A DNA stretch of 64,000 nt from Methylocapsa acidiphila B2 (GTDB lineage: Bacteria > Pseudomonadota > Alphaproteobacteria > Rhizobiales > Beijerinckiaceae): contig NZ_KE386496.1 in the NCBI RefSeq assembly GCF_000427445.1, positions 930,001 to 994,000 of the forward strand, in the 5' to 3' direction. Position numbers and translations under genes: made by a program. Positions 35,860 through 50,826 of the stretch are shown here, in pieces. The notes under the pieces are model-generated. The model had not been told where the DNA came from. It saw only the letters and a program-made list of their open reading frames with translations, and searched no databases. Numbering within the stretch: the stretch's first letter is position 1; every line of letters begins with the position of its first letter.

Positions 35860-36072
35860 CTATCTCGCGCCTTCGCGCCGCTTCAGTCCCGCCAGAGATT
35901 TAACCCGGGCGATGTCCCGCCTCACGACGCGCACCCGCGCCGTGTTCTCCAGTTGGCCCGTAGCCCGCTGGAAGCGAAGATTGAACTGTTCCTTTTTGAG
36001 GTTCAAAAGTTCCTGCTCAAGCTGATCGCCCGACATGACCTTGAGATCCGACAAACGCTGTTTCGATTTCAT
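35860..36072 (-). CDS. rpmC: 50S ribosomal protein L29
   Basis: Protein uL29, near the exit tunnel. 70 residues from ATG 36072 ([20 protein letters not shown]), with [19 protein letters not shown] and VRRDIARVK. The frame is open further upstream into rplP, but family members begin here. Confidence 0.97.
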   Translation of the reverse strand: MKSKQRLSDLKVMSGDQLEQELLNLKKEQFNLRFQRATGQLENTARVRVVRRDIARVKSLAGLKRREGAR

Positions 36073-36085
36073 GACGGCGCCCTTG

Positions 36086-36499
36086 TCACTCGAGAATCCG
36101 TTGAACGAACCGCGTCTTGATCGGCAATTTAGCGGCCGCAAGCGTCAGCGCCTCACGGGCAAGCTCGGCCGGAACGCCGTCAAGCTCGAACATGATGCGG
36201 CCGGGCGCAACGCGGCAGGCCCATAGTTCCGGCGCGCCCTTGCCCTTGCCCATGCGAACCTCGGTCGGCTTTTTCGACACCGGAACGTCGGGAAAAATCC
36301 GGATCCAAACGCGCCCGGCGCGCCGCATATGACGCGTCATCGCCCGGCGGGCCGCCTCGATCTGCCGCGCGGTGATGCGCTCGGGCTCAAGGGCCTTCAG
36401 ACCGAACTGTCCGAAATTCAGCTCGAAGCCGCCCTTGGCCGCGCCGTGAATGCGGCCCTTGAAGGCCTTGCGGAACTTTGTGCGCTTGGGTTGAAGCAT
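36086..36499 (-). CDS. rplP: 50S ribosomal protein L16
   Basis: Protein uL16, 137 residues, organises the A-site of the large subunit. [39 protein letters not shown], and [14 protein letters not shown]. Confidence 0.97.
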   Translation of the reverse strand: MLQPKRTKFRKAFKGRIHGAAKGGFELNFGQFGLKALEPERITARQIEAARRAMTRHMRRAGRVWIRIFPDVPVSKKPTEVRMGKGKGAPELWACRVAPGRIMFELDGVPAELAREALTLAAAKLPIKTRFVQRILE

Positions 36500-36536
36500 G
36501 ATTCAAAAACTCTCAGACTTAATATTGCCCGTGCGA

Positions 36537-37259
36537 TCAGGCCGCGTCGCGGTCGCGCCGACGCCGTTCTCCGCCGCCGCCGCCCGAATGTTCCTGTTCG
36601 CTCAGCCGCTTGTCCTGCGCCATCGGATCATGCTCAAGGATTTCGCCCTTAAAGATCCAGACCTTGATGCCGCAAGTGCCATAGGCGGTATGCGCTGTGG
36701 CTGTGCCATAATCGACGTCGGCGCGCAGCGTATGCAACGGGACTCGCCCCTCGCGATACCATTCGAGCCTGGCGATTTCGGCGCCGCCGAGACGGCCAGA
36801 GCAATTGATGCGAATGCCTTCCGCGCCGAGACGCATGGCGGATTGAACCGCACGCTTCATGGCGCGTCGGAAAGCGACCCGGCGCTCGAGCTGCTGCGCT
36901 ATGGAATCGGCGACCAATGTCGCGTCGATTTCCGGCTTGCGCACCTCGACGATATTGATCAGCACTTCCGAATCCGTGAGCTTCGACACGAGCTTGCGGA
37001 TCTTGTCGATATCCGCCCCCTTCTTGCCGATCACGACGCCCGGACGCGCCGAATGAATGGTCACCCGGCACTTCTTATGCGGGCGCTCGATGATGATCTT
37101 GGAGACCGCGGCCTGCTTGAGGTTCTTCATCAGAACCTCGCGGATCGCGATATCCTCGTGCAGCAGCTTGCCATATTCGCCCTTGCCGGCGAACCAGCGC
37201 GAATCCCAGGTCCGGTTGATGCCGAGCCGCAGGCCGATCGGGTTGACTTTCTGACCCAT
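36537..37259 (-). CDS. rpsC: 30S ribosomal protein S3
   Basis: Protein uS3, 240 residues, part of the mRNA entry channel. [20 protein letters not shown] start; KH domain with [21 protein letters not shown]-terminal domain with [20 protein letters not shown]. The last about 25 residues are an Arg/Gly-rich tail. Confidence 0.97.
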   Translation of the reverse strand: MGQKVNPIGLRLGINRTWDSRWFAGKGEYGKLLHEDIAIREVLMKNLKQAAVSKIIIERPHKKCRVTIHSARPGVVIGKKGADIDKIRKLVSKLTDSEVLINIVEVRKPEIDATLVADSIAQQLERRVAFRRAMKRAVQSAMRLGAEGIRINCSGRLGGAEIARLEWYREGRVPLHTLRADVDYGTATAHTAYGTCGIKVWIFKGEILEHDPMAQDKRLSEQEHSGGGGGERRRRDRDAA

Positions 37260-37269
37260 GCCTATCTCC

Positions 37270-37650
37270 TCAGGCCGCCGCCGCGACTTCGCGCAAGATA
37301 ATCGTCAAATTCGAAAAAGGCTTCTGAATGCGTCCCGAGCGGCCTCGGGCGCGCGCGCTGAACCTTTTCATCACCAAAGCCTTGCCGACATAAGCCTCCG
37401 CTACGACGAGATCGTCGACGTCTAGGCTGTGATTGTTCTCAGCGTTGGCGATCGCGCTTTCCAACGCCTTCTTCACGTCGAAAGCGACCCGCTTGTGTGA
37501 AAATTCGAGATCGGCCAAGGCTGTCTCCACCTTCTTGCCGCGGATCAGCTGCGCCAACAGGTTCAGCTTTTGCGGGCTCACGCGCAACATGCGCGCAACC
37601 GCCTTCGCTTCATTGTCCTTCAACGCGCGTTCGGTTTTTTCCTTGGACAT
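37270..37650 (-). CDS. rplV: 50S ribosomal protein L22
   Basis: Protein uL22, 126 residues, lines the exit tunnel. [20 protein letters not shown] and the tunnel loop region [20 protein letters not shown]. Confidence 0.97.
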   Translation of the reverse strand: MSKEKTERALKDNEAKAVARMLRVSPQKLNLLAQLIRGKKVETALADLEFSHKRVAFDVKKALESAIANAENNHSLDVDDLVVAEAYVGKALVMKRFSARARGRSGRIQKPFSNLTIILREVAAAA

Positions 37651-37652
37651 GA

Positions 37653-37931
37653 TCAGCCTCTCCTGGCTTTCTTGTCCGCGGCATGGCCGTGGAAGGTTCG
37701 CGTCGGCGAGAACTCGCCGAACTTATGACCGATCATTTCCTCGGTCACGGACACCGGCACATGCTTATGGCCATTGTAGACGCCGAAGGTCAGCCCCACG
37801 AATTGCGGCAAAATCGTTGAGCGCCGGCTCCAGATCTTGATGACTTCGGAGCGCCCCGTTCCACGCGACGCCTCTGCCTTCTTGAGCAGATAGCCGTCGA
37901 CGAACGGACCTTTCCAGATCGAGCGAGCCAT
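37653..37931 (-). CDS. rpsS: 30S ribosomal protein S19
   Basis: Protein uS19, 92 residues. [40 protein letters not shown] and [20 protein letters not shown]. Starts 2 nt after the rplB stop codon. Confidence 0.97.
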   Translation of the reverse strand: MARSIWKGPFVDGYLLKKAEASRGTGRSEVIKIWSRRSTILPQFVGLTFGVYNGHKHVPVSVTEEMIGHKFGEFSPTRTFHGHAADKKARRG

Positions 37932-37933
37932 GG

Positions 37934-38773
37934 TCAGCCCTTCTTCTTGCTTTTGTGACGCGAGGTCACGATGAATTTGGTGGTCGACTTATTCGACCGC
38001 GTCTTCTTGCCCTTGGTCGGCTTGCCCCAAGGGGTCACGGGATGGCGGCCGCCCGAGGTGCGGCCTTCGCCGCCGCCGTGCGGATGGTCAACCGGGTTCA
38101 TGGTCACGCCGCGGTTATGCGGCCTGCGCCCGAGCCAGCGGCTCCGTCCCGCCTTGCCGATCGAGGCGTTCATGTGATCCGGATTGGACACGGCGCCCAC
38201 AGTGCCGAAACATTGGCCATGGATCAGCCGCTGCTCGCCCGAATTCAGCCGAACGATGACATAGCCCTGATCGCGCCCGACGACTTGAGCATAAGTGCCT
38301 GCCGACCGCGCCATGGCGCCGCCCTTGCCAATCTTCATCTCGACATTATGCACGATCGTCCCGACCGGCATATTGGCGAGGGCCATGGCGTTGCCCGGCT
38401 TCACGTCGACCTGCAGGCCAGCGATCACCTCGTCGCCGACAGAGAGCCGCTGCGGCGCGATGATATAAGACAATTCGCCGTCGGCGTAGCGAATGAGGGC
38501 AATGAAAGAGGTCCGGTTGGGATCATATTCGATCCGCTCGACCTTCGCCGCGACATTGAGCTTGCGCCGCTTGAAATCGATGATCCGATAGGCCTGCTTA
38601 TGGCCGCCGCCGCGAAAACGCACGGTAATCCGGCCATTGTTGTTGCGTCCGCCCGAGGAAGATTTCCCCTCGGTCAACTGCTTCACCGGCTTGCCCTTGT
38701 AAAGGTCGCTGCGGTCCACAATGACGAGCTGGCGAAGGCTCGGCGTGACAGGTTTGAATGTCTTAAGCGCCAT
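37934..38773 (-). CDS. rplB: 50S ribosomal protein L2
   Basis: Protein uL2, 279 residues, close to the peptidyl-transferase centre. [17 protein letters not shown] start at ATG 38773 (a few in-frame codons upstream are not conserved), [20 protein letters not shown], and the conserved [20 protein letters not shown] with the functional histidine. Confidence 0.97.
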   Translation of the reverse strand: MALKTFKPVTPSLRQLVIVDRSDLYKGKPVKQLTEGKSSSGGRNNNGRITVRFRGGGHKQAYRIIDFKRRKLNVAAKVERIEYDPNRTSFIALIRYADGELSYIIAPQRLSVGDEVIAGLQVDVKPGNAMALANMPVGTIVHNVEMKIGKGGAMARSAGTYAQVVGRDQGYVIVRLNSGEQRLIHGQCFGTVGAVSNPDHMNASIGKAGRSRWLGRRPHNRGVTMNPVDHPHGGGEGRTSGGRHPVTPWGKPTKGKKTRSNKSTTKFIVTSRHKSKKKG

Positions 38774-38795
38774 CGGCGCACTCCTCAAATCGAAA

Positions 38796-39107
38796 TCAAA
38801 GCCCGGTCGTCACGTCGATCTTGTGACCTTCGGCGAGGGTCACGACCGCCTTCTTCACGTCCGATTGAACGCCGCGCGTTCCTTTGAACACTTTCCTCTT
38901 GCCTTTGCGGATCAGCGTATTGACGCTCTCCACCTTGACGTCGAAGAGGCGCTCGACCGCGGCCTTGATCTCAGGCTTGGTCGCCGTCTTCGGAACCTTG
39001 AAGATCACCTGGTTCGCCTCGGAGGCGAGAGTCGCCTTCTCGGTGATGACCGGAGCCAGGATCACGTCATAATGATGCGCTTCGAGCGCGAGTTTCGCCG
39101 AGCTCAT
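38796..39107 (-). CDS. rplW: 50S ribosomal protein L23
   Basis: Protein uL23, 103 residues, docking site for trigger factor and SRP at the exit tunnel. [20 protein letters not shown] and [20 protein letters not shown]. Its ATG overlaps the rplD stop by 4 nt. Confidence 0.97.
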   Translation of the reverse strand: MSSAKLALEAHHYDVILAPVITEKATLASEANQVIFKVPKTATKPEIKAAVERLFDVKVESVNTLIRKGKRKVFKGTRGVQSDVKKAVVTLAEGHKIDVTTGL

Positions 39108-39724
39108 TTGAAGCGCGCCTCCAACGCGTCGATCGCCGCCTTGGTCAGAACCAGCTTTTGGCGGCGGAGAATGTCATAGACATTGATGCCCTGAACCGGC
39201 AACACGTCAATCTGCGGGATGTTGCGCGCGGCAAGGCTAAAATTCGCCTCGGGCTCGGCGCCGTCGATGATCAAGGCGCTGGTCAGGCCGAGCTTGGCGA
39301 AGCTCGCTTTCAGTCCCTTGGTCTTCGCGTCGACAGCCTTCGCATCCGCCCATACGATGATCCCGCCTTCTTGAGCCTTCGCCGAGAGGGCGTGCTTCAA
39401 GGCGAGGGCGCGAACCTTCTTCGGCAGATCATGCGCATGGGAGCGCACGACCGGGCCGAAAGCGCGCCCGCCGCCGCGAAACTGCGGCACCCGAGCAGAG
39501 CCGTGCCGGGCAGAACCCGTGCCCTTCTGCTTGTACAATTTCTTGCCCGTCCGGGCGATCTCCGCCCGATTCTTGACCGCATGGGTGCCGGCGCGCCGCT
39601 TGGCAAGCTGATAGCGCACCATCCGCGCGATCAAATCCTCGCGGGGCGTCAGACCGAAAATCGAATCGTCGAGATCGATCGAGCCGGCGGCGACGCCGTC
39701 GAGAGAGGTAATGTCGATCTTCAC
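39104..39724 (-). CDS. rplD: 50S ribosomal protein L4
   Basis: Protein uL4, 206 residues. [35 protein letters not shown] (tunnel loop) and [10 protein letters not shown]. In E. coli L4 represses the S10 operon; conservation of that control here is unknown. Overlaps rplC by 4 nt. Confidence 0.97.
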   Translation of the reverse strand: MKIDITSLDGVAAGSIDLDDSIFGLTPREDLIARMVRYQLAKRRAGTHAVKNRAEIARTGKKLYKQKGTGSARHGSARVPQFRGGGRAFGPVVRSHAHDLPKKVRALALKHALSAKAQEGGIIVWADAKAVDAKTKGLKASFAKLGLTSALIIDGAEPEANFSLAARNIPQIDVLPVQGINVYDILRRQKLVLTKAAIDALEARFK

Positions 39725-40446
39725 GCGCCCGCCTCCGTCGTCTCGCCTGCAGGCGCCTCTGACGCATCGCTGGCCAAGCGGTACTTGCCCGGCTTCGGCG
39801 CATCTTTCGGAAGCGCCTTTTTGACTGCGTCGCGAATATGAATCCAGCCGCCGGCGACTCCGGGAACCGCGCCCTCGACCAGGATCAAACCGCGTTCAGT
39901 GTCGAGCTGAACCACGCGAAGATTGAGGGTCGTCACCCGCTCAGCCCCTAAATGGCCGGCCATTTTCTTGTTCTTAAAGGTCTTGCCGGGATCTTGCCGA
40001 CCGCCGGTCGAACCATGCGAGCGATGCGAGATCGACACGCCATGGGTCGCGCGCAAACCGCCGAAATTCCAGCGCTTCATTGCGCCGGCAAAACCTTTGC
40101 CGGTGCTGGTTCCGGTCACGTCGACGAATTGACCGACGACAAAATGATCTGCCGTGATCTCGGCGCCGACGGGCAGCAAGCCGCCCTCCTCGACGCGAAA
40201 CTCGGCAAGCTTGAGCTTGGGCTCGACTTTGGCGACCGCGAAGCGTTGGCGCTCGGCTTTTGACACGTTCTTCACCTTGGCGCGGCCGACGCCGAGCTGG
40301 ACAGCGGTGTAGCCGTTCTGCTCCTTGGTCCGATGCGCGACGACCTGACAGCCTTCGAGCTTCAGAACCGTGACCGGCACATGCTCGCCGACGTCGGTGA
40401 AGACGCGGGTCATGCCGAGCTTTTGCGCGATGACACCTGATCGCAT
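39721..40446 (-). CDS. rplC: 50S ribosomal protein L3
   Basis: Protein uL3, 241 residues from ATG 40446 ([18 protein letters not shown]). [20 protein letters not shown], the conserved [20 protein letters not shown], and a Glu/Ala-rich C-terminal tail. Confidence 0.97.
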   Translation of the reverse strand: MRSGVIAQKLGMTRVFTDVGEHVPVTVLKLEGCQVVAHRTKEQNGYTAVQLGVGRAKVKNVSKAERQRFAVAKVEPKLKLAEFRVEEGGLLPVGAEITADHFVVGQFVDVTGTSTGKGFAGAMKRWNFGGLRATHGVSISHRSHGSTGGRQDPGKTFKNKKMAGHLGAERVTTLNLRVVQLDTERGLILVEGAVPGVAGGWIHIRDAVKKALPKDAPKPGKYRLASDASEAPAGETTEAGA

Positions 40447-40541
40447 GGTTAAATCCTTCAAGACCCACTTTTGCGCCTGCCGCGGCGCGCCTTCGTCGCG
40501 ACGGACGCGTCAACCTTCGGAAACGTCCGTCCCCGCAATGC

Positions 40542-40850
40542 CTAAAGCTTGATCTCCACATCCACGCCGGCGGCGAGATCGAGCTTCATCAGCGCGTCGA
40601 CGGTTTGCGGCGTGGGATCGACGATGTCGAGCACCCTTTTATGCGTCCGGATCTCGAACTGCTCACGCGACTTCTTGTCGACATGGGGCGAACGGTTGAC
40701 CGTAAATTTCTCGATCTTCGTCGGGAGAGGGATCGGGCCGCGAACCTGCGCGCCGGTGCGCTTCGCGGTGGATACGATCTCCTTCGTCGACGAATCCAAG
40801 ATTCGATGATCGAACGCCTTGAGGCGAATGCGGATATTCTGGCCGTTCAT
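40542..40850 (-). CDS. rpsJ: 30S ribosomal protein S10
   Basis: Protein uS10 (NusE), 102 residues; also a transcription antitermination factor. [19 protein letters not shown] start, [20 protein letters not shown], and [12 protein letters not shown]. First gene of the S10 block, 136 nt after tuf. Confidence 0.97.
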   Translation of the reverse strand: MNGQNIRIRLKAFDHRILDSSTKEIVSTAKRTGAQVRGPIPLPTKIEKFTVNRSPHVDKKSREQFEIRTHKRVLDIVDPTPQTVDALMKLDLAAGVDVEIKL

Positions 40851-40986
40851 CTATTCATTCCCTGTCGGCCAGCCTCGGAGCACCCGGCTTGCCAGCTCAT
40901 CCTGCTTCCCGCGATCCCCTCGAGCCGCGCCTCAATCGGCGCGCCCCGAAGAGTCTTTGTCTTCGCTATAGCGACCCGCCTCGCCG

Positions 40987-42177
40987 TCACTCGGTGATTG
41001 AGGCGACGACGCCTGCGCCGACAGTGCGGCCGCCTTCACGAATGGCGAAGCGCAGCTTCTCCTCCATCGCGATCGGAACGATCAGCTCGACATCCATGGT
41101 CACATTATCGCCAGGCATCACCATTTCCGTGCCTTCCGGCAGGGTGACGACGCCGGTCACGTCGGTCGTGCGGAAATAGAATTGCGGCCGGTAATTGGTG
41201 AAGAAAGGCGTATGCCTGCCGCCCTCGTCCTTGGTGAGGATGTAGGCTTCCGCCTTGAACTTCGTATGCGGCTTGACCGAACCGGGCTTGCAGAGCACTT
41301 GGCCGCGCTCCACGTCCTCGCGCTTGGTGCCGCGAAGCAAAGCGCCAATATTGTCGCCCGCCTGGCCCTGATCGAGCAGCTTGCGGAACATTTCGACGCC
41401 CGTCACCGTGGTTTTCACGGTGGGCTTCAAGCCGACGATCTCGATTTCCTCGCCGACCTTGATGATGCCGCGCTCCACGCGGCCGGTCACGACCGTGCCG
41501 CGGCCGGAGATCGAGAACACGTCCTCGACCGGCATCAGGAAGGGCTGGTCGATCGGACGTTCCGGCTGCGGGATATAGGCGTCTACCGTCGCCATCAAAG
41601 CCAGGACCGCATCATGCCCGATTTCGGGATTGCGGTTCTCGAGCGCGCACAGCGCTGAACCCTTGGTGATCGGAATGTCGTCGCCAGGGAATTCATATTT
41701 GGACAGAAGCTCGCGAACCTCGAGCTCAACGAGCTCAAGCAGCTCCGCGTCGTCCACCATGTCGACCTTGTTGAGAAACACGACCAGCGCTGGGACGCCG
41801 ACCTGACGCGCAAGCAGAATATGCTCGCGGGTCTGCGGCATCGGACCGTCGGCGGCGGACACGACGAGAATCGCGCCGTCCATCTGCGCCGCGCCGGTGA
41901 TCATGTTCTTCACATAGTCCGCGTGGCCGGGGCAATCGACATGCGCGTAGTGGCGATTCTTCGTCTCGTATTCGACATGCGCGGTCGAGATCGTGATGCC
42001 GCGCGCTTTCTCTTCGGGAGCCTTGTCGATTTGATCATAGGCGGTGAAGGTCGCGCCGCCCGATTCGGCCAGGACCTTCGTGATCGCCGCGGTCAAAGAC
42101 GTCTTGCCATGGTCGACATGGCCGATCGTCCCAATGTTGCAATGCGGCTTTGTCCGCTCAAACTTTTCCTTGCCCAT
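40987..42177 (-). CDS. tuf: Elongation factor Tu
   Basis: Delivers aminoacyl-tRNA to the ribosome. 396 residues; GTPase motifs GHVDHGKT (G1), DCPGHADY (G3), NKVDMVDD (G4). Domain II/III segments [19 protein letters not shown] and [18 protein letters not shown]. The only tuf copy in the window. Confidence 0.98.
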   Translation of the reverse strand: MGKEKFERTKPHCNIGTIGHVDHGKTSLTAAITKVLAESGGATFTAYDQIDKAPEEKARGITISTAHVEYETKNRHYAHVDCPGHADYVKNMITGAAQMDGAILVVSAADGPMPQTREHILLARQVGVPALVVFLNKVDMVDDAELLELVELEVRELLSKYEFPGDDIPITKGSALCALENRNPEIGHDAVLALMATVDAYIPQPERPIDQPFLMPVEDVFSISGRGTVVTGRVERGIIKVGEEIEIVGLKPTVKTTVTGVEMFRKLLDQGQAGDNIGALLRGTKREDVERGQVLCKPGSVKPHTKFKAEAYILTKDEGGRHTPFFTNYRPQFYFRTTDVTGVVTLPEGTEMVMPGDNVTMDVELIVPIAMEEKLRFAIREGGRTVGAGVVASITE

Positions 42178-42220
42178 CGTCCGGCTCCTCTAGGATTTCT
42201 TCGCGCGCTGCGTTTCAAGA

Positions 42221-44296
<2,076 letters not shown>

Positions 44297-44336
44297 GAGA
44301 TTTCCCTTCAAGCGCAAACAGCGTCGTAAAAACCCA

Positions 44337-44864
<528 letters not shown>

Positions 44865-44893
44865 TCACAGCCGCCCCGAAGGCTCGATACAGA

Positions 44894-45265
44894 TTACTTC
44901 GGCCGCTTGGCCCCGTATTTCGAGCGGCGCTGCTTGCGGTTCTTGACGCCCTGGGTGTCGAGCACGCCACGCAGGATGTGATAGCGCACGCCGGGCAGAT
45001 CCTTGACACGGCCGCCGCGGATCATGACGACCGAATGCTCCTGCAGATTGTGTCCCTCGCCAGGGATATAGCCGATCACCTCGAACCCATTGGTCAACCG
45101 GACCTTGGCGACCTTACGGAGCGCCGAGTTCGGCTTCTTCGGGGTCGTCGTATAGACGCGCGTGCAGACGCCGCGCTTCTGCGGGCAGGCGCCCAAATGG
45201 CGCGCCTTCTCCCGGTAGGTCTTTTCGTGCCGCGGCTTGCGGATCAATTGGCTGATCGTCGGCAT
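44894..45265 (-). CDS. rpsL: 30S ribosomal protein S12
   Basis: Protein uS12, 123 residues from ATG 45265 ([12 protein letters not shown]). The decoding-site loop [19 protein letters not shown] has the wild-type Lys expected of streptomycin-sensitive strains, and the second loop reads [13 protein letters not shown]. First gene of the cluster; the frame upstream of 45265 belongs to the leader. Confidence 0.98.
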   Translation of the reverse strand: MPTISQLIRKPRHEKTYREKARHLGACPQKRGVCTRVYTTTPKKPNSALRKVAKVRLTNGFEVIGYIPGEGHNLQEHSVVMIRGGRVKDLPGVRYHILRGVLDTQGVKNRKQRRSKYGAKRPK

Positions 45266-45617
45266 ACTTATTATCTTTCCAATAGGTCCAAATCTTCGCA
45301 GTCGGGCGGAGCCCGCCGCTCCAGAGAACCCGCATTCGCCAAATTCAAAACGCCGCCCCACCCTGCGTCATGCAGGCCCGGCGGCGTTATAGAGACGCAA
45401 ACACGTCAGCGCCAACAGCCGGTAAGGGCTTGTGGCGCTGCCATTGCGCAGAGGACCACGGCGGCGAAGCCCGCGGTCTTGCCTCCGAGCGACCCAAGGC
45501 GAGCCCTGAATCTATGCTGTGACTATTCAGTCGCTGAATCCGACAGCGTTTAGGTTTTAAGGTTTCAGAACGAGTCGTTCCGAATAGAAAAACCTACTGC
45601 CTGTCTGAGGTGGGCGG
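45266..45617 (-). other. Long 5' leader of the rpsL transcript
   Basis: If the promoter at 45618-45646 is correct, the transcript carries about 345 nt before the rpsL start. It contains a short inverted repeat (ATTCAG-TCG-CTGAAT, 45525-45539) and no supportable gene. The 130 nt between this promoter and the serS 3' end (45748) show no gene either. Confidence 0.45.
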
Positions 45618-45646
45618 AACTTAGTGATGTCGCGCTAGCGCGTCAA
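45618..45646 (-). promoter_or_regulatory. Promoter of the rpsL-rpsG-fusA-tuf ribosomal cluster
   Basis: On the minus strand: TTGACG (45646-45641), a 17-nt spacer, TAAGTT (45623-45618), followed by a start site near 45611. It is the best sigma-70 match upstream of the str/S10/spc block. Confidence 0.6.
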
Positions 45647-45747
45647 CCCCTTCCCTATACGAAATGCGGCGGCTTTTCCCTCTTACGCTCCATGATGAGC
45701 CAAAACTCATCGTGGTCATCGGCTGCGGCTAGGCCAATACTCAGGCA

Positions 45748-47304
<1,557 letters not shown>

Positions 47305-47381
47305 TCACGAAGGATGAATTCATCCCGGTCCTAGGGCGCCCTCTTGCTTCGAGAGGGGTGTTTCAGACCCTCATCAGCATT

Positions 47382-47419
47382 AAGGGCAATGGGCGCGCGA
47401 CAAGGGCAATGCGCGCGCC
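47382..47419. repeat. Imperfect 18-bp tandem repeat in the tatC-serS gap
   Basis: AAGGGCAATGGGCGCGCG at 47382 and AAGGGCAATGCGCGCGCC at 47402, a direct repeat immediately after the tatC stop codon. No function suggested. Confidence 0.45.
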
Positions 47420-47422
47420 GAC

Positions 47423-48211
47423 TCACGCCGTGGGAGTGTCTCCGCCTGCTTTCTCCGCCTCTCGCGCTTTCTCGATCCAGGCCACGGAGAGAATCGAGGC
47501 CTCGTAAAGCAGAAGCGCCGGCGCCGCGAGCGCCAGCATGGAAAATATATCAGGCGGGGTCAGGATCGCCGCGACGACAAAGACAAGAACGACAGCGTAG
47601 CGCCTCTTGTTGCGCAGAAATTCCGACGAGATGATTCCGACCCGCCCGAGAAGGGTCAGAATCACAGGCAGCTGGAAGGTGATTCCAAAGGCGAAGATCA
47701 GGGTCATAATCAGCGACAAATATTCGCTGACGCGCGGCAAAAGCTCGATCTGCGCCCTGCCCGGCTCCTTAGCCTGCTGCATGCCGATGAAGAAGCGCAG
47801 AAGATTCGGCATGACGATGAAATAGACGACGAGCCCGCCCAGCGCGAAGAAGATCGGGGTGGCGAAAAGATAGGGCGCGAAGGCCTTGCGTTCATGCCTG
47901 TAGAGACCAGGCGCCACAAAAGCATAAAGCTGCCCGAAGACAATGGGACAGGACAAGAATGCGGCCGTGAACAGGGCCACCTTGATCTGCGTGAAGAAAT
48001 ATTCCTGCGGCGCCGTGTAAATTAGGCGGGCGTCCGGCCCGGCGACATGCTCGAAAGGCATGACGAGTATGTTGTAAATATCCTTGGCGAAATAGAACGA
48101 GATAAGAAACATCACGAGGAAGGCCAAGAGCGCCTTGATCAGCCGCGACCGCAGCTCGATCAGATGATCCATCAAAGGCGCCTTGGTCGCCTCTATGTCG
48201 GCGTCGGTCAT
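47423..48211 (-). CDS. tatC: Sec-independent protein translocase TatC
   Basis: Core receptor of the twin-arginine translocase. 262 residues with six hydrophobic helices; [18 protein letters not shown] at the N terminus, and [19 protein letters not shown] and [20 protein letters not shown] in the second half. Recognises RR signal peptides together with TatB. Confidence 0.97.
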   Translation of the reverse strand: MTDADIEATKAPLMDHLIELRSRLIKALLAFLVMFLISFYFAKDIYNILVMPFEHVAGPDARLIYTAPQEYFFTQIKVALFTAAFLSCPIVFGQLYAFVAPGLYRHERKAFAPYLFATPIFFALGGLVVYFIVMPNLLRFFIGMQQAKEPGRAQIELLPRVSEYLSLIMTLIFAFGITFQLPVILTLLGRVGIISSEFLRNKRRYAVVLVFVVAAILTPPDIFSMLALAAPALLLYEASILSVAWIEKAREAEKAGGDTPTA

Positions 48212-48287
48212 TTAGGGCTTGTCCCCGAGAAGATTGCGGCCGCGCGAGCCGAACGCACAGGCTCAATGGACCGGCTTGGCGGGAAAG

Positions 48288-48887
48288 TCACGCCGGATTT
48301 CGCGCCTCGCCGGCGGGCGTTGCGACGCCAACCGCGGCCTCCTGGCCCCGCATCTCAGCCTCAAGCGCATGGGCGAGCGCCTGCATCTCGGCTTCGACGC
48401 CGGCGACTGGCGCTTTGGACGAGGCCGCCGCAGCCTCACCCTCGACCGGCGCCGGCGCGATCCAGGCCGCGAGAAGCGAATCGCCGCCCTCAGGCGCCGC
48501 TTCGGGAAGGCGGGGGATCTCGATGGAGTTCAATGATGATTCGGCGGCATGCGGAGCGGCGAGCGCTAGCGCATCGATGGCTTCGGACGGGGGCTTGCCG
48601 GCGGCGTCGACTGCGCCCCGGACCTGGCTTTCGATTTCGGCGATCGGGTTAAAGCCTACGTCAAGCTTGGCGCTATTGGCGAGCTTATCGACATCCGCCT
48701 TAATGTCGGCCATGTCGGCTTCGCGCATCGCCTCCATGAACTGGCCTTGAAACTCGGCCGCCATGCGCCGCATCTTGCCGACCGCCTGCCCAAGCTGGCG
48801 CAGCACGCCCGGAAGTTCCTTCGGCCCGATGACGATCAGCGCCACGATTCCGATGATGATGAGTTTGCCGGCGTCAAATTCGAACAT
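48288..48887 (-). CDS. tatB: Sec-independent protein translocase TatB
   Basis: 199 residues. N-terminal transmembrane helix and hinge (KLIIIGIVALIVIGPKELPG), amphipathic helix (VLRQLGQAVGKMRRMAAEFQ), then a long Ala/Glu/Pro-rich cytoplasmic tail. Pairs with TatC in substrate binding. Confidence 0.93.
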   Translation of the reverse strand: MFEFDAGKLIIIGIVALIVIGPKELPGVLRQLGQAVGKMRRMAAEFQGQFMEAMREADMADIKADVDKLANSAKLDVGFNPIAEIESQVRGAVDAAGKPPSEAIDALALAAPHAAESSLNSIEIPRLPEAAPEGGDSLLAAWIAPAPVEGEAAAASSKAPVAGVEAEMQALAHALEAEMRGQEAAVGVATPAGEARNPA

Positions 48888-49028
48888 GAACGGATAAAGC
48901 TCGCCTAGACGATCGGGACAGGGTCAGGATCGGCATCTCGCTATCGGGCCGCCAGCCGGCTGCAGAGCGTCTCGTGGAAGGCGCGCTTCGCTCAAGGCCA
49001 GACGCGACCGCAAAGCAGCTGCGCGCAT

Positions 49029-49277
49029 TCAACCGACCTTACGAGCGTCCGGCGCCTTGGCCGAATCGACCCCCGGCTGATGGTCAAGGCTACGGAGCGC
49101 CGCCTCGCCGCCCTTGGAGGGGTCGGCTTTGTCCTCGTCTTCCGACAGGCCCTTCTTGAAGGATTTGATGCCCTTGGCGACGTCGCCCATAATATCCGAA
49201 ATTTTGCCTTTGCCGCCGAAGAGAAGCAACGCCACGCCTCCGACGATAAGCCAATGCCAGATCGATAGACCGCCCAT
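49029..49277 (-). CDS. tatA: Sec-independent protein translocase TatA
   Basis: Pore-forming subunit, 82 residues from ATG 49277. Transmembrane helix [20 protein letters not shown], the FGG-KI hinge, and an amphipathic helix with [13 protein letters not shown]. The upstream frame extension of 28 codons is not conserved. Heads the tatA-tatB-tatC-serS run. Confidence 0.95.
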   Translation of the reverse strand: MGGLSIWHWLIVGGVALLLFGGKGKISDIMGDVAKGIKSFKKGLSEDEDKADPSKGGEAALRSLDHQPGVDSAKAPDARKVG

Positions 49278-49519
49278 CGCGTAAACCTCCGATGCGAGAC
49301 CCCGGCGGGGTCCTTGCGCCTTTAGTTCCGAGAACCTATGCGTCCAGAGCCGCAAAGACAAGAAAGGCTGGCGGCTTTTGCGCCATGCACAGCGGTCGGG
49401 CCCCGGCTTGGTCCGCCGGCTCCTCGACTTTCAGGCGCGCATCGGCGCAAAATTTGCTTTAATGCGCGCGATCCTCAGGGATTCCATGCTCTTCACGCAA
49501 TCAAAGACACGAGGATTTG

Positions 49520-49756
49520 ATGCCGCTCTACGTCTATAATTGCCAGGATTGCAACGCCGAGTTCGAGCTTTTGGTTCGATCCTCCGACGTTCCCGCCTGC
49601 CCGTCATGCGGCAGCGAGAAATTGCAGCAACAGGTCGCCAAGATTTGCGTCGAGATCAAATATCCCGCTATCGCCAAATCCTGGCGGCGGGCGGCGGCGG
49701 CTGGAGGCGATCTCACCAATTTCAACAAGAAGGAATTGCAGACCAAGAAAAGCTAG
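49520..49756 (+). CDS. FmdB-family zinc ribbon protein
   Basis: 78 residues. Zinc ribbon with CQDC (residues 8-11) and CPSC (residues 27-30), and the family start MPLYVYNC. ATG 49520 follows GAGGA at a good distance; a TTG one codon earlier is in frame. The family is named from amidase regulators, but its function is unclear. Divergent from tatA. Confidence 0.9.
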   Translation: MPLYVYNCQDCNAEFELLVRSSDVPACPSCGSEKLQQQVAKICVEIKYPAIAKSWRRAAAAGGDLTNFNKKELQTKKS

Positions 49757-49945
49757 ACAGACAAAGGCTCGAAAGCCGGGAGGGCTCGACGGGACCCGCG
49801 GCTTTGGACTGATGTTCGGCGCCGAGCGCCGCGGCGCTCTCCGATGTGATTGGCCCTTAGGCGGAAATTGGCTGCGCGGCGCCAATTCATACACATATGC
49901 TTGATATGAAGAGCCGGAAAGCCTAAGCAGGTTCGGCTCGAGCTA

Positions 49946-50746
49946 ATGGCTAAGGCTTACTTCGACAAGGCTGCGCTTCCCATGTCGTCACCGTCGCGCG
50001 AACAGGCGAGCCTCGACGAATTCCGGCGATTTATCTATGATTCTTACACCGAGACGCATCCGGCCCTCGGGGACCACATTCGCGACGACGACGTCCAACG
50101 ATCTTGGCAACTCCAAGTCTTGCTGCGCGGGGCTCTGCCCCCCGGCAAGGACGGACCGCTCCTTGATTTCGGATGTGGTGACGGGTTGCTTTTATCGGTC
50201 GCGGAAAAGCTCGGCTATCGACGCCTGTCCGGCGTCGATTCTTCAGAGCGCCTCATCGAAATAGCGTCGCAGCGGACGTCCGCCGAACTCACGGCGGGCG
50301 ACGGATTGGCGTTTCTAAAGTCGAAGCCTACAAGCACGTTCGAGACCATTACTGCTTTCGACGTGTTCGAGCATTTCACACGCCCCGAACTCCTGGACGC
50401 CTGTCGCGAAATCCATCGCATCTTGAAGCCCGGCGGGCGTTTGCTCATTCGCGTCCCGAACGGCGCCTCGCCTTTTTGCGGCGGCGTCTTCGCGGGCGAC
50501 CTCACGCATGAGCGGCCTTACACCCTGTTCTCGCTTGCGCAGGTCCTGGCGCCGCTCGGCTTCGAAGACATTCAAGCGAGCGAGTTGGGGCCGGTGCGAC
50601 ACGGGCTGAAGAGTACGCTGCGCGCGATCCTCTGGTCGATCATGCGCGCCGGCGCCATTCTTTGGATCGCGGCCGAGACCGGCGTGATTAGGGGACATAT
50701 TTTATCCGCCAACATATTCGTGACGGCGCGCAAGGCGGCGCGATAG
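49946..50746 (+). CDS. Class I SAM-dependent methyltransferase
   Basis: 266 residues. Rossmann motif I LLDFGCGDGLLLSVAEKLG, acidic residue after strand 2 (GVDSSERL), post-motif DVFEHF and ILKPGGRLLIRVPN typical of the UbiG/methyltransferase-11/23 type. A hydrophobic stretch near the C terminus (ILWSIMRAGAILWIAAETG) could be membrane-associating. Likely acts on a lipid or glycan given the neighbouring surface-polysaccharide genes; substrate unknown. Confidence 0.82.
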   Translation: MAKAYFDKAALPMSSPSREQASLDEFRRFIYDSYTETHPALGDHIRDDDVQRSWQLQVLLRGALPPGKDGPLLDFGCGDGLLLSVAEKLGYRRLSGVDSSERLIEIASQRTSAELTAGDGLAFLKSKPTSTFETITAFDVFEHFTRPELLDACREIHRILKPGGRLLIRVPNGASPFCGGVFAGDLTHERPYTLFSLAQVLAPLGFEDIQASELGPVRHGLKSTLRAILWSIMRAGAILWIAAETGVIRGHILSANIFVTARKAAR

Positions 50747-50826
50747 GCGTCTGCGCAAGCCGATGCGGGACAGGTCCCGCATCCAATGAGTCCGTGGCAG
50801 GCGAGCAAAGACGCGCCGGTCTCCCC

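Noticed and set aside
37955-38887. 310-codon + frame
   Set aside because: Antisense to rplB and rplW.
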